Shown piece by piece: positions 21,147 through 33,260 of a stretch of DNA of 64,000 nucleotides (its first letter is position 1; every line of letters begins with the position of its first letter). Both the position numbers and the translations under genes were made by a program. The DNA is taken from positions 1,550,001 to 1,614,000 of the forward strand of contig JALJCQ010000001.1 in NCBI GenBank assembly GCA_023091665.1. Direction: 5' to 3'. The notes beneath the pieces were generated by a model. That model made no database searches and was not told the DNA's origin. It was given only the letters and a program-made list of their open reading frames with translations. Source of the DNA: Pythium myriotylum. Taxonomy: Eukaryota > Oomycota > Peronosporomycetes > Pythiales > Pythiaceae.

Positions 21147-23636
21147 TCACTTGGCGAGACCGTACTGAGTAAGCAGAGGAGTCATGGATGGCTTCCGGCC
21201 ACGGAAAGCCTCGAAGACTTGGAGGGGATGCTGCCCGCCGCCTCGCGCCAGGATCGTGTCGCGAAACTGGCGGCCCACTCGCTCGAGCAGAACGTCCGCG
21301 TTCGACTCGCTCTGGCGGGCCTCCTCGAACGCGCCGTAGGCGTCGCACGAGAGGATCTCGGCCCACTTGTAGCTGTAGTAGCCGGCCGCGTAGCCTCCCG
21401 CAAAGATATGGCTGAACGAGCACAGAAATCGGTCCTCGTCAAGTGGCTCCATCACCGAGTAGCTAGAAAAAAGCCGTCAGCTGGGAGGATGTACAGACGA
21501 ACGGGATGCTCCATCCTGTGCCGTTTAACAGTTTACGTACCGTTGGAGAATGCGCTTCTGGACGTCAAAAAGCGGCTCCGAGCCGTCGTAGCCGTGGTGG
21601 AGATGCATGTCGAGCGCACCAAACGCAAGCTGGCGAAGCATTTGAGTCGCGACCAAGTAGTTCCGAGCAGCTTTGATCTTTTCAAAGAGAGCAGAAGGCA
21701 ATGGCTCGCCCGTTTCGTAGTGGCCGCTGATCGAGTTGAGAGTTGCTACAGACAAGCGCGTTCGTTAGTGATCGCCCACGACCCATCCACCACATTGTCC
21801 ACATACGCTCGTCATAGCAAAAGTTCTCCATCATCTGAGACGGAATCTCAACTGCGTCCCACTCGATGCCGTTGATACCTGCTACAGCGCTATGGTCGAC
21901 AGTCGTGAGCATATGCTGCAAGCCGTGGCCGAACTCGTGGAAGAGTGTTTCGACCTCACGGAAAGTCATCAAGCTCGGCTTGTCCCCCACTGGAGGTGAC
22001 TGGTTGCAGATCAAGTATGCCACAGGCACGCGAAGGAAGTCGTTCTGTGCCGGCCCAAGGAGCTTGCTCCGGTCCACGCACACGTTCATCCACGCTCCCC
22101 CGTTCTTCTCCTTTGGACGCGAGAATGGATCGAGATAGAAACCAGCCACGATCTCTTTCTTGCCCTCAAGGCTTCGAACGCGGAAGAAGCGGACGTCCTT
22201 GTTCCACACTTGAGCTTGGCCGTCGGCAGCTTCGATGCTCACGCCAAAGAGCTTGGATGTGAGGCTGAAAAGTCCGTCCAAAACTTTCTCCAGCGGGAAG
22301 TACGGCTTGATTTCTTCGTCCGTGAAGAGATACTTCTCGGCTTTTAACTGCTCAGCCCAGTACCCTACGTCCCACGGCGCCAGTGGTTCGTGTTGCCCAT
22401 GCTGCTTCGCGTAGTCCGACAGCATACGCAAATCCTCCTTAGCCATGGCGAGACACTTCTCGCGCAGCTCCTCATGCATCTTCTCCACCTCCGCCACACT
22501 CGGAGCCATCTTCTTCGCCAGACTGACCTCCGCATAGGAATGGTACCCCAAGAGACCGGCCATTTCCTTGCGGATCTGCAGGATTTCTTGGATGATGGCT
22601 TCGTTATCGAACTCTGTGCCGGCGCTGGCACGAGTGATATACGCGCGGTGGAGCTGTTCGCGCAGCGTTCGGTTGGCAGCGTACTTCATGAACTGCACAT
22701 ACGATGGTGGGTCAAGAGTGATGCGCCACGGGCCGCTCTCAGCCGTTGAAGTCTCGTGGCCTTCTTCCCGCGCACTCTGAGAGAACATGTGCAGGAGGGA
22801 CTCGGGAATGCCACGCATGTCATTCTTGTCGCTCACTGTGAGCGCAAATGCCTTCGTCGCATCGAGTAGGTTGGATGAGAACTTGGTGCTCTAATCCCTC
22901 GTAGACAAAGCGTATCAGAAGGAGCCTCTTTGGGTGGAGTAGGGATAATGACTCCACGCACCAGCTCCGCGGCCCGCAACTTCAGCTTGTTGAAACGCTC
23001 CTTCTCTTCACCTTCGAGACCTACACCACTAAGCTTGGCACTTCTCAACCCGAGCTCGATAACACGCTGGAACAGAGCCCGAACCTCAGTATGACTGTCA
23101 CCAGAATGGTCCTTGTAACGGTCACTTACCTGCTGTGCGAGACTCAGCGAGTCCCACTCGGCGCTGCTGCGGATCGCTTGGTAGGCATCGTACAGTGCTT
23201 TGCTTTGCGAGGTTTCGGTGAACGTCTGGATCACCAATTGCTGCAAGTGGTCGTGGACTTGGCGCAGCTCTTCCGAGTTACGGACGCTCATCAAGTGGCC
23301 GACGACCCCCCACATGCGCTCAAGCGGGTCGCTCTGCAGCTCCAGTGGGTTCACGACATCCGCCCACTTGACATCCGGCAGCAGCGATTGGATCTTGGCC
23401 TCGAGCGCGTGCAGGTCGCGCGTGTAGTCGGCCGCTGCGTCTTTCACGGCGGGCGTGATGTCGGCGATCTGCAGCTGCGCGAACGGAGGCAGCGAGCGAT
23501 CGCGCACGCATGCGACGAGCGGATTGGACGACGCGGTGGCGGCGAGTCCACGCCACGATGTGCGACGCGCAGCCGCGCGAGGGATCGCGGCCGGCGAGCG
23601 CAGCGCGGCGCGGCGCAGCATGGATGGACGCAGCAT
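21147..23636 (-). CDS. M3-family oligopeptidase, organellar (4 exons)
   Basis: Exons are 23636-22962, 22890-21807, 21745-21541 and 21462-21147, giving 760 codons (759 residues). It is a zinc metallopeptidase of the thimet oligopeptidase/oligopeptidase A group, with HEFGH at about residue 530, the partner glutamate region (GIEWDAVEIPSQMMENFCYDE) and the family box SGHYETGEPLP just after the exon 2/3 junction. These enzymes clear short peptides inside the cell, including cleaved presequences in plastids and mitochondria. The N-terminus (MLRPSMLRRAALRSPAAIPR) is Arg/Ala-rich without acidic residues, so mitochondrial import is inferred. Two ATGs five codons apart are possible starts; I chose the first. 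A decayed Helitron ends about 145 bases upstream of this ATG. Confidence 0.9.
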
Positions 23637-23782
23637 GATTGGCCGATTTCTGGCGATCCAGATCCGGCGCGAGTGACTGTGGCGCGCTCGCGTTGCTCGG
23701 CGCGAGGGTCTCTCAGCGACTGCCATTTGGAACGAATTAGGCAACTATTTTGTCCAACCAAATCTCAACTAAGGTCATTCCT

Positions 23783-25787
23783 TTAACGGAGCAGATCAAC
23801 AGACGACGCGGCAAGGTGGAGCTCGCGACATTCCCGTGTGATATCAAGAGGTGCGTACGGTGGGGTTCGGATCAGCTCACAAAGCCGCCTCATCTCATCG
23901 ATCGTTTCTTTTGATGGTTGGAACTTGCGTATGTACTCCCGGGTGATAGGTTCAGTGAGAGTGATCTTATCAAGGCTGACGGAGCGTGATAGTGCAACGT
24001 ACAACGTCTGTCGTGGCGTATTTCGTTGTCGTTCAAGTCGGGTCACAATGACACCGTCGCGGCATGTCTGCCCTTGTAGTTTTTCGGTCGTGCAAGCAAA
24101 TGCAGGTACAACTGGAAATTGCGTGATGGTTGCTGACGTTTGAGCGAGGTTTGGGATTCTTTGCAATCGGATAGTGGTGTGGAGTGGTGGGATGGCAATT
24201 ACGCCTGGTGGTAAACCAGGCATAAGTTGCTCCGTTGACGACCGAATCCGAACGAGAAGTAGCTGAGGTTGATGTATAAACTTGTTGACAATGACGTCGC
24301 CGATTTTACTCACGACGTACTGGTCTGTGCTGTCTTGAGGAGCAAACCCCACAAGCGTCCCCAAGACCCCGTTTGCAATCACGTTGATGCCGAGAAGCTC
24401 CGGGTGCTTCTTGGTAATCATCACAGGCATTCCGATGTAGAACAAAAGCTTCATGGGGATTCGATCTGTCAAGTCGTCGTTGACGTTTGCAAGCTTTTCG
24501 ACGATATGTTCCGAGCGCTTTGATGCAATTGCTTTACACTCGTAGACTGGCGTGTGTAGCCGACCGGCAGCGCTGAATGTCATCTCGACGTTAACTGCAC
24601 AACGTATCTTGTTTGTTGAAACTACGACTGGGCGGTAGAACGCATGATTGCGTATGGGGTGTGTTTCGTGGGGATACTCGAGCGTTAAGGCGTGCAAGTT
24701 GTTGATCGGAGATTCGCCCCCACCTCACATTCGAGAGAAGTTCAGCGTAAAATGGATCTTCTCGGGCTCGCATGTTCTCGTTGAGGAAGACAACAAAGTC
24801 AATTGAACCGTACACATCAGCTCAGTTTTCGTGCTGGGCTGGCTAAATCGGGCGTGGAGGAGAAACCTAGATCATGATTTCATCCGTAAGGCACTCATAC
24901 CAAGGTAGAAGTTGGTGATTGAAACACGTACACGGTACAACAAGAACAGGAGGCAACTGCAGCCAATCTCCGATCATGAGTAAATGCTTTCCACCCATGC
25001 TTTTGTTGATTCCGGACATTGCACGTGACGCACTATCAGTTTTACCGAGCAGACTTTGGTCAATCATCGAAATCTCACCGATGATGACTAGAATGACTTG
25101 TCGGAACGTGGTTTTCATTTCGAGTGTTGGGACACCATCTTGTTCATCAGCTGCAATGGATAATCGCCGCGCGCTGTGCATGGTCCTGCCGTGGATGTTC
25201 ATTGCGGCCACACCGGTGAACGCTAGTGTTTCAACACTCCCGTGACGGCCCCACAGACGAGCAAACGTGAGAAGTGCATGAACCACCATAGATTTACCTG
25301 TGCCAGCTTCTCCTCCCATGAAGGCGATCAACTGGGGTCTCACTTGATACGGTTTGAGAGTTAGATGAGAAGGAAACATGGGTTCAGTCAGTGCAGAGGC
25401 GATGTCGTTCGAGTAGGCAACGAGTAAATGGCGAGCAGCAGCTTCAAACATCACATGCTGCCAGAAGTTGAGTCTGAAGGATTGAGAGGTGGCTTTGATG
25501 GATGGAAACGCTGGCAACTCGGACGGTGGAACTGCATCCATCCGCGGTGGGTTCCACTCCACAGGCTCGAAGCACTCTTGCATATATTCCAATCGGGTTT
25601 GGGCTTCCGGAAATTGTTGGATGAAGTTGTATGTTCCCATTTGGTCGGTATCAAGCTCACATAAATTCGCACCTTGGACAAGTGCAGGAGACACCGTGAA
25701 TTGCTGCGGAACTTGGACAGGTTCAACACCAACATATTCTCGACCAGTCGAGTCGATAGCAGCTCGAAGGTTTCGCACTTGGTCCAC
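23783..25787 (-). pseudogene. Helitron PIF1-type helicase portion, frame-broken
   Basis: The segment 25787-24867 has a Walker A motif (GGEAGTGKSMV), a degenerate motif II (IGEISMID where DExxM is expected) and GDWLQLPPV. A short piece (24815-24591) has VFLNENMRAREDPFYAELL, and 24697-23783 has the C-terminal motifs EKLQGQT and YVALSRSVSLDKI (the VALSR box). The three pieces are in different frames or separated by stops. Known role of the family: strand displacement during rolling-circle transposition. Confidence 0.75.
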
Positions 25788-25823
25788 AATCGCCTGTGCG
25801 GTATGTGCAAGACGCTCAGTGGT

Positions 25824-28800
25824 CTAACTGTGTGGATATTCCCCATCTCCGTCTATAACACCGTGCTCATTGTAATCACTTGATGATTCAGCTGTGGTCG
25901 ACGCTGTGGAATCAGCGACCCCTCTCCATGGTGCAGACGCAGGTGCTCGACTCTCCAGTAGCGCGGCTTCACGGGTAGACTTCGCCTTTGTTGCAGCATC
26001 TGTGTCAGCTCTATACATGTCTTGAACCCGATCTTCGAAGACTTTCGTTCGACAAAGCAACGACCGATTCTCAGTGCTGAGGAAGGTTGTATAGGCGAGC
26101 TGTGGAGTCAAACCACTGAGTATGGAACTGATATCGCGGTGCGGAACAAATAGTGTGAGAATTGCAAGGTAGTAGAATTCGCGGTCTTCGGCGCTGAGAT
26201 GACTTCCAATATCTGGGAGCTGCCTGCCGGAGATGACCAAAACTTTCCGACGGTGCACAGGTGCCAAATCAGGCGTAGAAGCCTCGAAAGCACCAGATAC
26301 TTCTCTTGTCTCTTCTTGCTCGGCAAAATCGATGAAGCTGACATGCTCTTGACTTGCGGGTCGATGGTGATACTTGTCTAACAACGAATCATGACGATTT
26401 GAGCCGTTTGCACTCGCGTTGTGCTCTTGGGGAACACTAATCTCTTGAGTTGGAGAGTTCGAATCAAGTGCCCTTCCCATGTCGACGTGGACGGGTTCGT
26501 GAGAGAACCATAATGGCGACTCGCGAAGAAGATAGAGTGCAGCCATGGGAGCAGCAACTTCCTGTCCGTTGGTTATCGTGTACAGCATGGATTTAGGATG
26601 GTTGGTTTATCATGTAGTACTTGCAGATATAGGCAGCAGTATTCTTTGCATCTCCGCAGAGTACAAACTGGACGTCGTGATTGCACTTCAGGACAGACAT
26701 CAATGAATTGTTGTACGCGTTCACGTACTCACAACCAATCGGACGATGGAGCACTATCTTCCCTTCTTCGATACGAGTGGGTCCGAGTTGCGGAGGGTCA
26801 GGTTTGAAGAACCGACAAACGCTTGCTCTAGGCGTCTGAGTCGTCACCTAGCACACACAAGTCATTAGAATGATCCAAAAACTCGTCTGAGTCTCGCAAG
26901 CTTACCTTGAAGCACGATCGGGAGTGGTTCCAAAAGTGTGTCTGGACTTCACGGACATTGAGTGAAATATTTAGGTTTGACTCTCGGTGAATTGGTGGTC
27001 TACACTTGTGGAAGTCAATCGCTTGAGCAGAGATGACCAGTTGATCACGCGACGCGATTGCGTGGATCGATGCACTGATGATATCTCGGTCACGAAACAG
27101 CGATCCGCATACCGCACAATGAGACGTTGCAATCGGTTTATCTCCTGCAGGTGCCTTTCGAAATGCATCAATACCAGGTGAGAGAGCAAGCAGACCCTGC
27201 TCACTTCCACACTTCGGGCATTTGCTCTCGTCTTCAGCTGTCATACAGGGAGGCTTTGTCGTCACAACTCTGTCAGCTAGCTCGATCACTCGGCTACGAA
27301 AGGTATGGTCACTTTCGATCGCTTCGTGCATGTCTGTTGTCGTCTGAGGAAAACCGTGTAGCCACACCACAAAATGAGCGTGAAGGTCACCTGCGACTTT
27401 GAGTCTCTGCCGATGCTGCAAACGCGCGTACGACGCCAAAAATCCCTCCACCACGCTTAGGTCGACCTTTGAGCTGATCCCAACCAAGAAAGTCTTCGAT
27501 CACTGTATCCATCACCCTTGTGAAGTAGCGCGCACACTCTGCCGGATGCATTGCCGCAACGGCACGTCTCTCCGACTTGTTTGGAAGCAGTTGAAGATTG
27601 GCATCTCGTACCGAACTCGCACGAACGACGCCTGATCTAACTGCTATTGTGTATGTCCCAGAGGAATCCGGAGAGACAGTAAAGAAGATTTTTATCGGGC
27701 CGAATCGCTTCAGCATTCCAAAAAGATCGTGGCGAGCACGCATTCGACTTTGGTTCGAGCCATAGAAAGCGGACTGCGGAACATACAATCCACGCCGCAG
27801 ATCAATGACGTTTTGAACGTCTGGTGGTGGAGGCTTTGGTTTGACGCCCTTGGCTCTTGCGACGACGATATGGTCGTGATATTTCATTGCCTCGTGTAGT
27901 GTACTGGGTGAGATCTGTGATGCTTTGAGTGCAGCAGAAGAGACGTGCATCTTCACGAACAGAGTCTCGCGGGCATTCTTGGTGGCGAGGTAGTCAAATG
28001 CTAGCAGGAGAAACCCGTAGTGGCGTTCAAATCGGTGTCCGTGGATACGTAGGCAACGTCGTATCCACTTCTGAATCGATAAATGGCGCTTCCGTGGCTC
28101 CGTCGGTCCTCCACAACCTCCAGGAAATAAGACGGGGAACATGCTAGTCGAAACAGCCCATGAACGAAGGGACACGAAACTGTTCGACTTGTGAACTAGG
28201 ATATCCACAGCACCGTCTGGTTTCCCTGGCTCCTGTGGTAGAATGACACTTGATCGATCTTCCCAGAGGCACTCGAGCGTCGCATCACCCTCTCGGTCAT
28301 TCGCAAGACCACCGCGTGAGTACGAACTGTCATCCCGGATACGGTCTGTGAGATCATTTGATGTACTTGTTTCGTCCACAATCATCGTGTTGTCTTCTAC
28401 CACGTCGCTCGTATCTCCAATGTCGAGACCGTGAAGTTCGTCGACCTCACGCCGTGCGGCAAGATATGCCTTGTAATCGCGATTGTTCGCATAGAAGAAG
28501 GCCAGCGCTTGATGAGAACGAGTCAAATCCACGGCATATCGCTTTCGGCAAGATGCTGCCTGGGCTGAAGTCATTGGCCCCACCATCGTTATTCTCACAC
28601 GCGTTTTCAGACTGTCGGGGAGCTTTGCAACAATTGGACCCTCTGTGTTTCGGACCACGTAGTGGTGAGACTTGATTGTGCGGCATGGCCCACCGGTCAC
28701 TGTGGATATCGACATACAAGGCGACACAAGAGCGACAGCTTGCTCATCAGTTCTTGAGAGCTGGAGATTGTCTGGCATCCAGCCGACGAAGTTACCGTTG

Positions 28801-29523
28801 GCAATTGACAGGGTCGGTGGCAGACTCGTCTTATCTCTCACCAATTGAGTTTTGCAAGTCTTACATATTTGAAGCTGATAGATAGACTCGTAATGCGGAA
28901 TCGCTGTGTGTTCATTTGGCATCAGTGGGAGGTTAGCATATGGGATCATCGACTCTCATCACACATTGTCGTACCAGGCGGGTACAGCAGGAGACCTTCC
29001 AGATCGGGATGAATATGCGATGCATCGTATTGTTTTCGAACGTAGTCAGGAATGTTCATATCTTCTCTGACGAGGATACGTCTGTGAAGTTGCTGTTCAA
29101 AGGAATGACTCGCAGTCAGTGCCAGGTGATGTATCAAGGTGACTGGGAGTGTGTCATGCGTACGTCCAGCAATGCCCTGGTTGGTTTGACGACAGAAACG
29201 AAATCTCGGTCATATTCCAGCTCACAAATACAGCAAGGCAGCAACTCTTCTGTGGCATGGCTCATCTTGCATTGAGCTGCTTCCTCGATTCGTTCTATGT
29301 CTTCGACGGAGGGGATGGAATATGGGCGGTTGCGATCCATATCGTCCAGCTCCTCGTCCGAGAATACGGCAGGCAAAGTATCGGCAGTGGCATAGTCCAG
29401 AGTAGCTCTCTCATTCGACTTGCCTCTCCACCGTGAAGGAGCTCGCATGGTCTGGGACGTGCGTTTCTGAGAATGGGCATAGCAGAAATCGCCATTTCTA
29501 CAGGGTACAGAATTATGTGGCAC
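25824..29523 (-). pseudogene. Helitron Rep (Helitron-like N) portion, frame-broken
   Basis: The longest open piece (28949-27387, 520 residues) contains SLANG-like LSIANGNFVGWMP, the block FPGGCGGPTEPRKRHLSIQKW, and GSNQSRMRARHDLFGMLKRFGPIKIFFTVSP, which is the Helitron-like N signature. GGGIFGVVRAFAASAETQSR continues into DLHAHFVVWLHG only after a one-base frame change near 27,400. DLHAHF/VVW corresponds to the HUH-type histidine block of Rep. Further pieces lie at 27487-26828, 26847-26593 and 26588-25824 in other frames (for example CDVQFVLCGDAKNTAAYICKYY-like and MAALYLLRESPLWFSHEPVHVD). Upstream debris at 29523-28946 includes a short Cys pair. Multiple independent shifts argue for decay rather than splicing. 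Confidence 0.75.
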
Positions 29524-29685
29524 AAATTCGAAGTGTGACGGTCATGACCAACAGTGAAAACCCAATCAAATGAAAGGGAAGTTGAGTTACATTGTGAATA
29601 AAACAGATTCGTGAGCGGGCTGGCGATTGAAACACAACTTTGCCGTACTATCGCTACCACATAGCTACCGCATGAGTACGGTTCC

Positions 29686-30611
29686 TCAACCTCCTACATT
29701 TTTTTGAGCACGAGCCCTGGGCCTCTTAGCAGGAGACGCAAGCGGCTGCTGGATCTCCTGCGAGTCGCTAAGTGTGCGCTTTGTCTGTCGGGAGCTGTCC
29801 ACATTGTCCTCGACTACTTCGGCTAAAGTCAAAATCATATTTAGTGTGTTGGGCAAGACGTGAATAACAGCCAGAGCCTACTTTGGGCATCGGCACGTTT
29901 TGATGTGGGGGTCGGAGTCCCCGATGGAGTAGAGGAGACATGATTCGGGAGTTGTGAGTCACTCGTCTCTTCCTGTTCGTCCTCTGGTGTGTAAACGAAA
30001 ACAAGAGCCGACAAGTTAGTTGGGACATCACACCGGTAGTGCAAAGTATGAGTGTGTTACCGTCATCAGACCGTTGGGTGATGTGTGGAATGAGTCTGGC
30101 AACGAAACCTTCACGAAGTTAGACACTGCCACACGGCCAGCCGTAGCGAAGGTTTAGAGAGTGAACGCGGTCGAAATGATATACGAAGCCTTCGCGACAT
30201 TGGAGATTGTTTGACAGAGGGTTTCTGTTCTTCCACAGCGCAAGCTGAAAGACAAACTGGCTCCGACGGTGCGAAGCCAGGTCTTCAAAGGCAGCTGACA
30301 GAGCTTGGAAATCGGCAATGGAGCTCTTGTCGATGAGCTCCATCTTCCAGTGGCTGTCCTGCTCATGAATCGAAAGAACGCACATCTCAAGTGATACGTT
30401 CAGGTAAGGTGGAGGGTTACGAGTGGTAATGACCGCGCGTAAGTCATCGACTCTCAAGAACGCCGCTCGGCGAGAACCAACTCGAGCATCGACATGGTGG
30501 TAGTTTTGAAACTGAGGGGCAGCGTGTTCGAGGAAGCGAAAAATGAGCACTTGGATTGCCCATAAACAAAATGCCGTTAGTAGCTACGGTACGTGCCTTC
30601 TTCCCACGCAT
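29686..30611 (-). CDS. Unknown 218-residue basic protein (5 exons), divergent from SET gene
   Basis: My model uses exons 30611-30593, 30549-30199, 30108-30061, 29983-29882 and 29822-29686. The sum is 657 bases with an open frame. A TATA box (TATAAAA on the minus strand, about 30656-30662) lies 45 bases before the ATG. The first intron has a textbook CTACTAAC branch site. The N-terminal 120 residues are a mixed alpha/beta domain I do not recognise (RRAAFLRVDDLRAVITTR; YLNVSLEMCVLSIHEQD). The rest is Ser/Thr/Glu-rich (DEQEETSDSQLPNHVSSTP) and ends with a nuclear-localisation-like SPAKRPRARAQK. The donor of intron 2 (GTCGCG) is unusual; the join was chosen for frame. It sits between the Helitron debris and the SET gene and shares a promoter region with the latter. 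No function assigned. Confidence 0.5.
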
Positions 30612-31087
30612 TTCTTCAGCACAAGTCAAGAGAAACGACGGAGGTGGAAAAAGCGTTTTATAGAATTTCCATGTATGTACATAAAAGTGTATTCGACCTC
30701 GTGTGTCTACGCAACAACATGAAAATGTCAACGTGACATTCACTGTTTGGCATATGCGCCGGTATCAAGCGCATGTGTGATCAGGCATTGTCGAAGCCTA
30801 GACGCCCACGGCATTGTACCATGCGTTGGCGATGATTCTGACCTAGATGTCCACGGCTTTGTGCTACGCGTTGGCTATGATGCTGATCAAAGGGTTCGCG
30901 CTTGGGGATGCATGTGCCGCCGGACCACTCATAAGATCCCAGACGTGCCAAACCGAGTTCTTTGTCTAGCACTGTTGAGGTATCATACCCAGGCGCACCA
31001 GGATAAGAGATCGAATGGACCTCTAGTTCATGCTCCTCATCGACGATCAGTTCTCAGTTATCAAACAAGGCCCACACAACGATCCTG
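30612..31087. promoter_or_regulatory. Divergent spacer between the 218-residue gene and the SET gene
   Basis: The 476-base spacer contains a TATA box for the minus-strand gene (about 30656-30662). Two imperfect tandem copies of a unit (GATGnnCACGGC...ATGCGTTGGCnATGATnCTGA) lie at about 30,795-30,890. A 113-codon + strand frame spans it but is not credible as a protein. Confidence 0.4.
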
Positions 31088-31774
31088 ATGGCAGGTTGGC
31101 GGATGGGAGCAACGCACGACTTCATCGCAATCGAATGCTGGCCAAGCACTGTCCACTTCACTGAGCGCAATGTGTTCAAAGTCGACCACCCGTTCCCAGT
31201 TTCCGCACGAGCCGCTGACCGTGAGATTTTAAGCCAACGGAAGTGTCAGTGCACGAGACGCTGTGGCAGAAAGAATAAGTGCATTAACGCGTTGACTGCC
31301 ACCATTTGTGATGACACCTCTTGTGACGTGGGAAGGTCCTGCGGTAATCGGTTTGTTACTACTCGACAGCTTCATTTGATCAGGACCAATATCGGTTATG
31401 GCATCGTGACCCAAGATGCAATACCAGCTGGTGCATTTATTGTCGAGTACGTTGGAGAGCTGCTGTATCCACCTGACGCCGTTGCTCGCGCCGACAAGCG
31501 ATACTTGGTCGAACTAAAAACCAAGACAGAGGACAAATCTCAACTTTTCGTCGATGCCAAGTTCTACGGAAATGCAAGTCGATTCATCAATCATTCATGC
31601 GCTCCAAACTGTGTCATGTACGAGTGGGATTGGACCAACACCTCGCGTCTCGGAATCTTCGCTTTATCCGACATTCCACCCTTGACAGAGTTGGCTTTCT
31701 CCTACCGACCAGACTCGCTTTCGCTATTCACCTGCGCATGCGGTGCCGCCAACTGTGCGGCTCATACAACGTGA
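31088..31774 (+). CDS. Small SET-domain lysine methyltransferase
   Basis: The product is 228 residues, a nearly minimal SET protein. A Cys-rich AWS-like pre-SET segment lies at about 52-88 (CQCTRRCGRKNKCINA.. CDVGRSCGNR). The SET core follows: GYGIVTQDAIPAGAFIVEYVGE (SAM-binding), ASRFINHSCAPNC (NHSCxPN box) and LAFSY in place of the usual LTFDY. A post-SET zinc site CACGAANC ends it. All catalytic elements except the TFDY variation are present, so methyltransferase activity is plausible; histone or other substrate unknown. The ATG at 31088 gives MAGWRMGATHDF; an internal ATG six codons on is possible. The setting between a Helitron and a Crinkler fragment raises the chance that it travels with repeats. 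Confidence 0.8.
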   Translation: MAGWRMGATHDFIAIECWPSTVHFTERNVFKVDHPFPVSARAADREILSQRKCQCTRRCGRKNKCINALTATICDDTSCDVGRSCGNRFVTTRQLHLIRTNIGYGIVTQDAIPAGAFIVEYVGELLYPPDAVARADKRYLVELKTKTEDKSQLFVDAKFYGNASRFINHSCAPNCVMYEWDWTNTSRLGIFALSDIPPLTELAFSYRPDSLSLFTCACGAANCAAHTT

Positions 31775-32321
31775 AGGATAATAAATGTAATAAATGCGAT
31801 CAAAACTTGTCCATGTTGGTGCAGCCTCCCCTTTCATCTTGAGACTTCTCGGAAGCACTCGCTGATCGCACGCAACTGCCCACCAGCAAGTTCAGGTTCT
31901 ATATCGTAGGTTCTTAACCTCTCAAATACCACAGAATGAATGCATGGAACACAAAACGTCCACAGATGCCACTGATAGTAAGCTTGAATTAAGCATAGTC
32001 ACTAGAGCGAGACAAAATCACCTCATTTCTCCTAGCACTCAGCGGGACGCTGAGAGAACAGGGAGGTCATTATCGCGAGTGACAACTGTACTGGGAGATG
32101 GTACTACACATCATCGCTGTCTCTAAGGGTGTCTAGGGGTACTCTCGTTGCACTCTTATGGACAGGTTGAGCGGATGGTGTAGCATAAATCAAACACTCG
32201 TCCGCTCGCCGTGAATAAGCGTGTTTAACGGTTCCTTCCACCTTGCTCTTTATTGTGAAAGAAATGCATTCTGTCTTAAATCGCCTGAACCAACCGCCTG
32301 TTCCATGTCAGAATCACCACA
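31775..32321. other. Intergenic, nothing recognised
   Basis: These 547 bases lie between the SET gene and the Crinkler fragment. No coding frame above background, hairpin or repeat was seen. Confidence 0.5.
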
Positions 32322-33110
32322 TCACAGGAACGGCACAAACGTCCGCTGCAGTGCATGATTCCTGCCTCGTCCAGCATCCGTCACCATGTAGAATCTTCCA
32401 GCGCTGAGGCCGGCAGCATTCAAAGGTGCCCACCACGCCATGATGGGAGGCGCAAGAAGTACTTGCGTGATGTCTCCATATTCGACAATCGATAAATGGT
32501 CGAAGAACTCTGACGATGGAATTCCTCCTGCCAAAATCACAGGAGAGTTGGCATTGACCGCGACGACGAGACCTGAAAACCAGGCTCGCAATGCAACACC
32601 AGACGCAGCAGCATTTGCACCCTGTGGAATAGGAGCACCAGCAACTCCAAGACAAGCATGCAACGTCGCATCGTCTGCCCAGCCGATCGCAATGCCAGGA
32701 TCGTTGATGTCACCAACTTCCATTCGCTGCACCGATTCATCCCAGGTCGCGTCACAATGCGAGTCTTTGGCGGCGGAATTCGTCTTCTTCTCACAGCTTC
32801 TTTGTTTCTTTCTTGGAGGCTGTTGGACTATCCCGCCTTCGCCACTTTCTCGTGCCATTTTCCTCGTCGTTCTTGTTTGTTGTTGCGGTAACACTTCTAC
32901 CAAGACGTGAATTCTCTCTTTTCCAAGCTCGAATTCCGATCCAAACAACTCCTTCTTCGTAAGCTTCCATGATGGGCGCGTTTTCTTGTACTGCTTGTCA
33001 ATCTCGCCTCGTAAGAAACTCTCTATGTTTTCGTCGTGTTTCAGCCAAGCACCGTTCTTGGTTAACTTTAAAACGGGCCACAAATGGACCCTGACCACAA
33101 TATGGGCCAC
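32322..33110 (-). pseudogene. Crinkler (CRN) fragment lacking its N-terminal header
   Basis: Within a longer open frame (to 33260) the reading NGAWLKHDENIESFL.., then PSWKLTKKELFGSEFELGKERIHVLVEVLP, matches the part of Crinkler proteins after the LxLFLAK motif, including the IHVLVxxP box where Crinkler domains are usually swapped. The ubiquitin-like header with LxLFLAK is missing. In its place the frame reads through an inverted-repeat element (33067-33110, sense AHIVVRVHLWPVLKL). After HVLV there is a basic/Ser stretch with PPRKKQR (NLS-like) and a 130-residue Ala/Gly-rich domain I do not recognise. Crinklers are secreted host-targeted effectors; without a header this copy is probably not delivered. 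Confidence 0.55.
33067..33110 (+). repeat. Inverted-repeat copy A (pairs with 35660-35691)
   Basis: Bases 33067-33098 are the reverse complement of 35660-35691 with one mismatch in 32 (GGGCCACAAATGG core). The two copies face each other 2.56 kb apart. No target-site duplication was found, so these may be two copies of a small element rather than ends of one. Confidence 0.6.
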
Positions 33111-33260
33111 ACTAAAAATAGAGCCAATTGTAAGTGTTTTGGCGAACTCCAACCTTGTATCCCTCAAGTGCGGGCCCACACACGCATACCTCTTGCCATT
33201 GCGGCGTCGATGAGAAGTTGCATTATTCCTACGGTCTCCATATAACACATGTACAAGCAT

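Larger units (their letters stand above)
23783..29540 (-). mobile_element. Decayed Helitron (Rep/helicase), at least 5.7 kb
   Basis: The minus strand carries, from right to left, a DUF6570-like N-terminal segment, the Helitron-like N (Rep) region, and a PIF1-type helicase, in the order usual for RepHel. At least four frame breaks interrupt it, so it is not functional as written. Structural ends were not found with confidence. The usual CTRR end with a preceding hairpin is not obvious near 23,740-23,790, although CTAA/TT occurs at about 23,740. Limits given are coding limits only. Confidence 0.8.

Noticed and set aside
23737..23742. CTAA/TT at the left side as a Helitron 3' end
   Set aside because: No GC-rich hairpin precedes it on the minus strand and the motif is too short to carry the claim.
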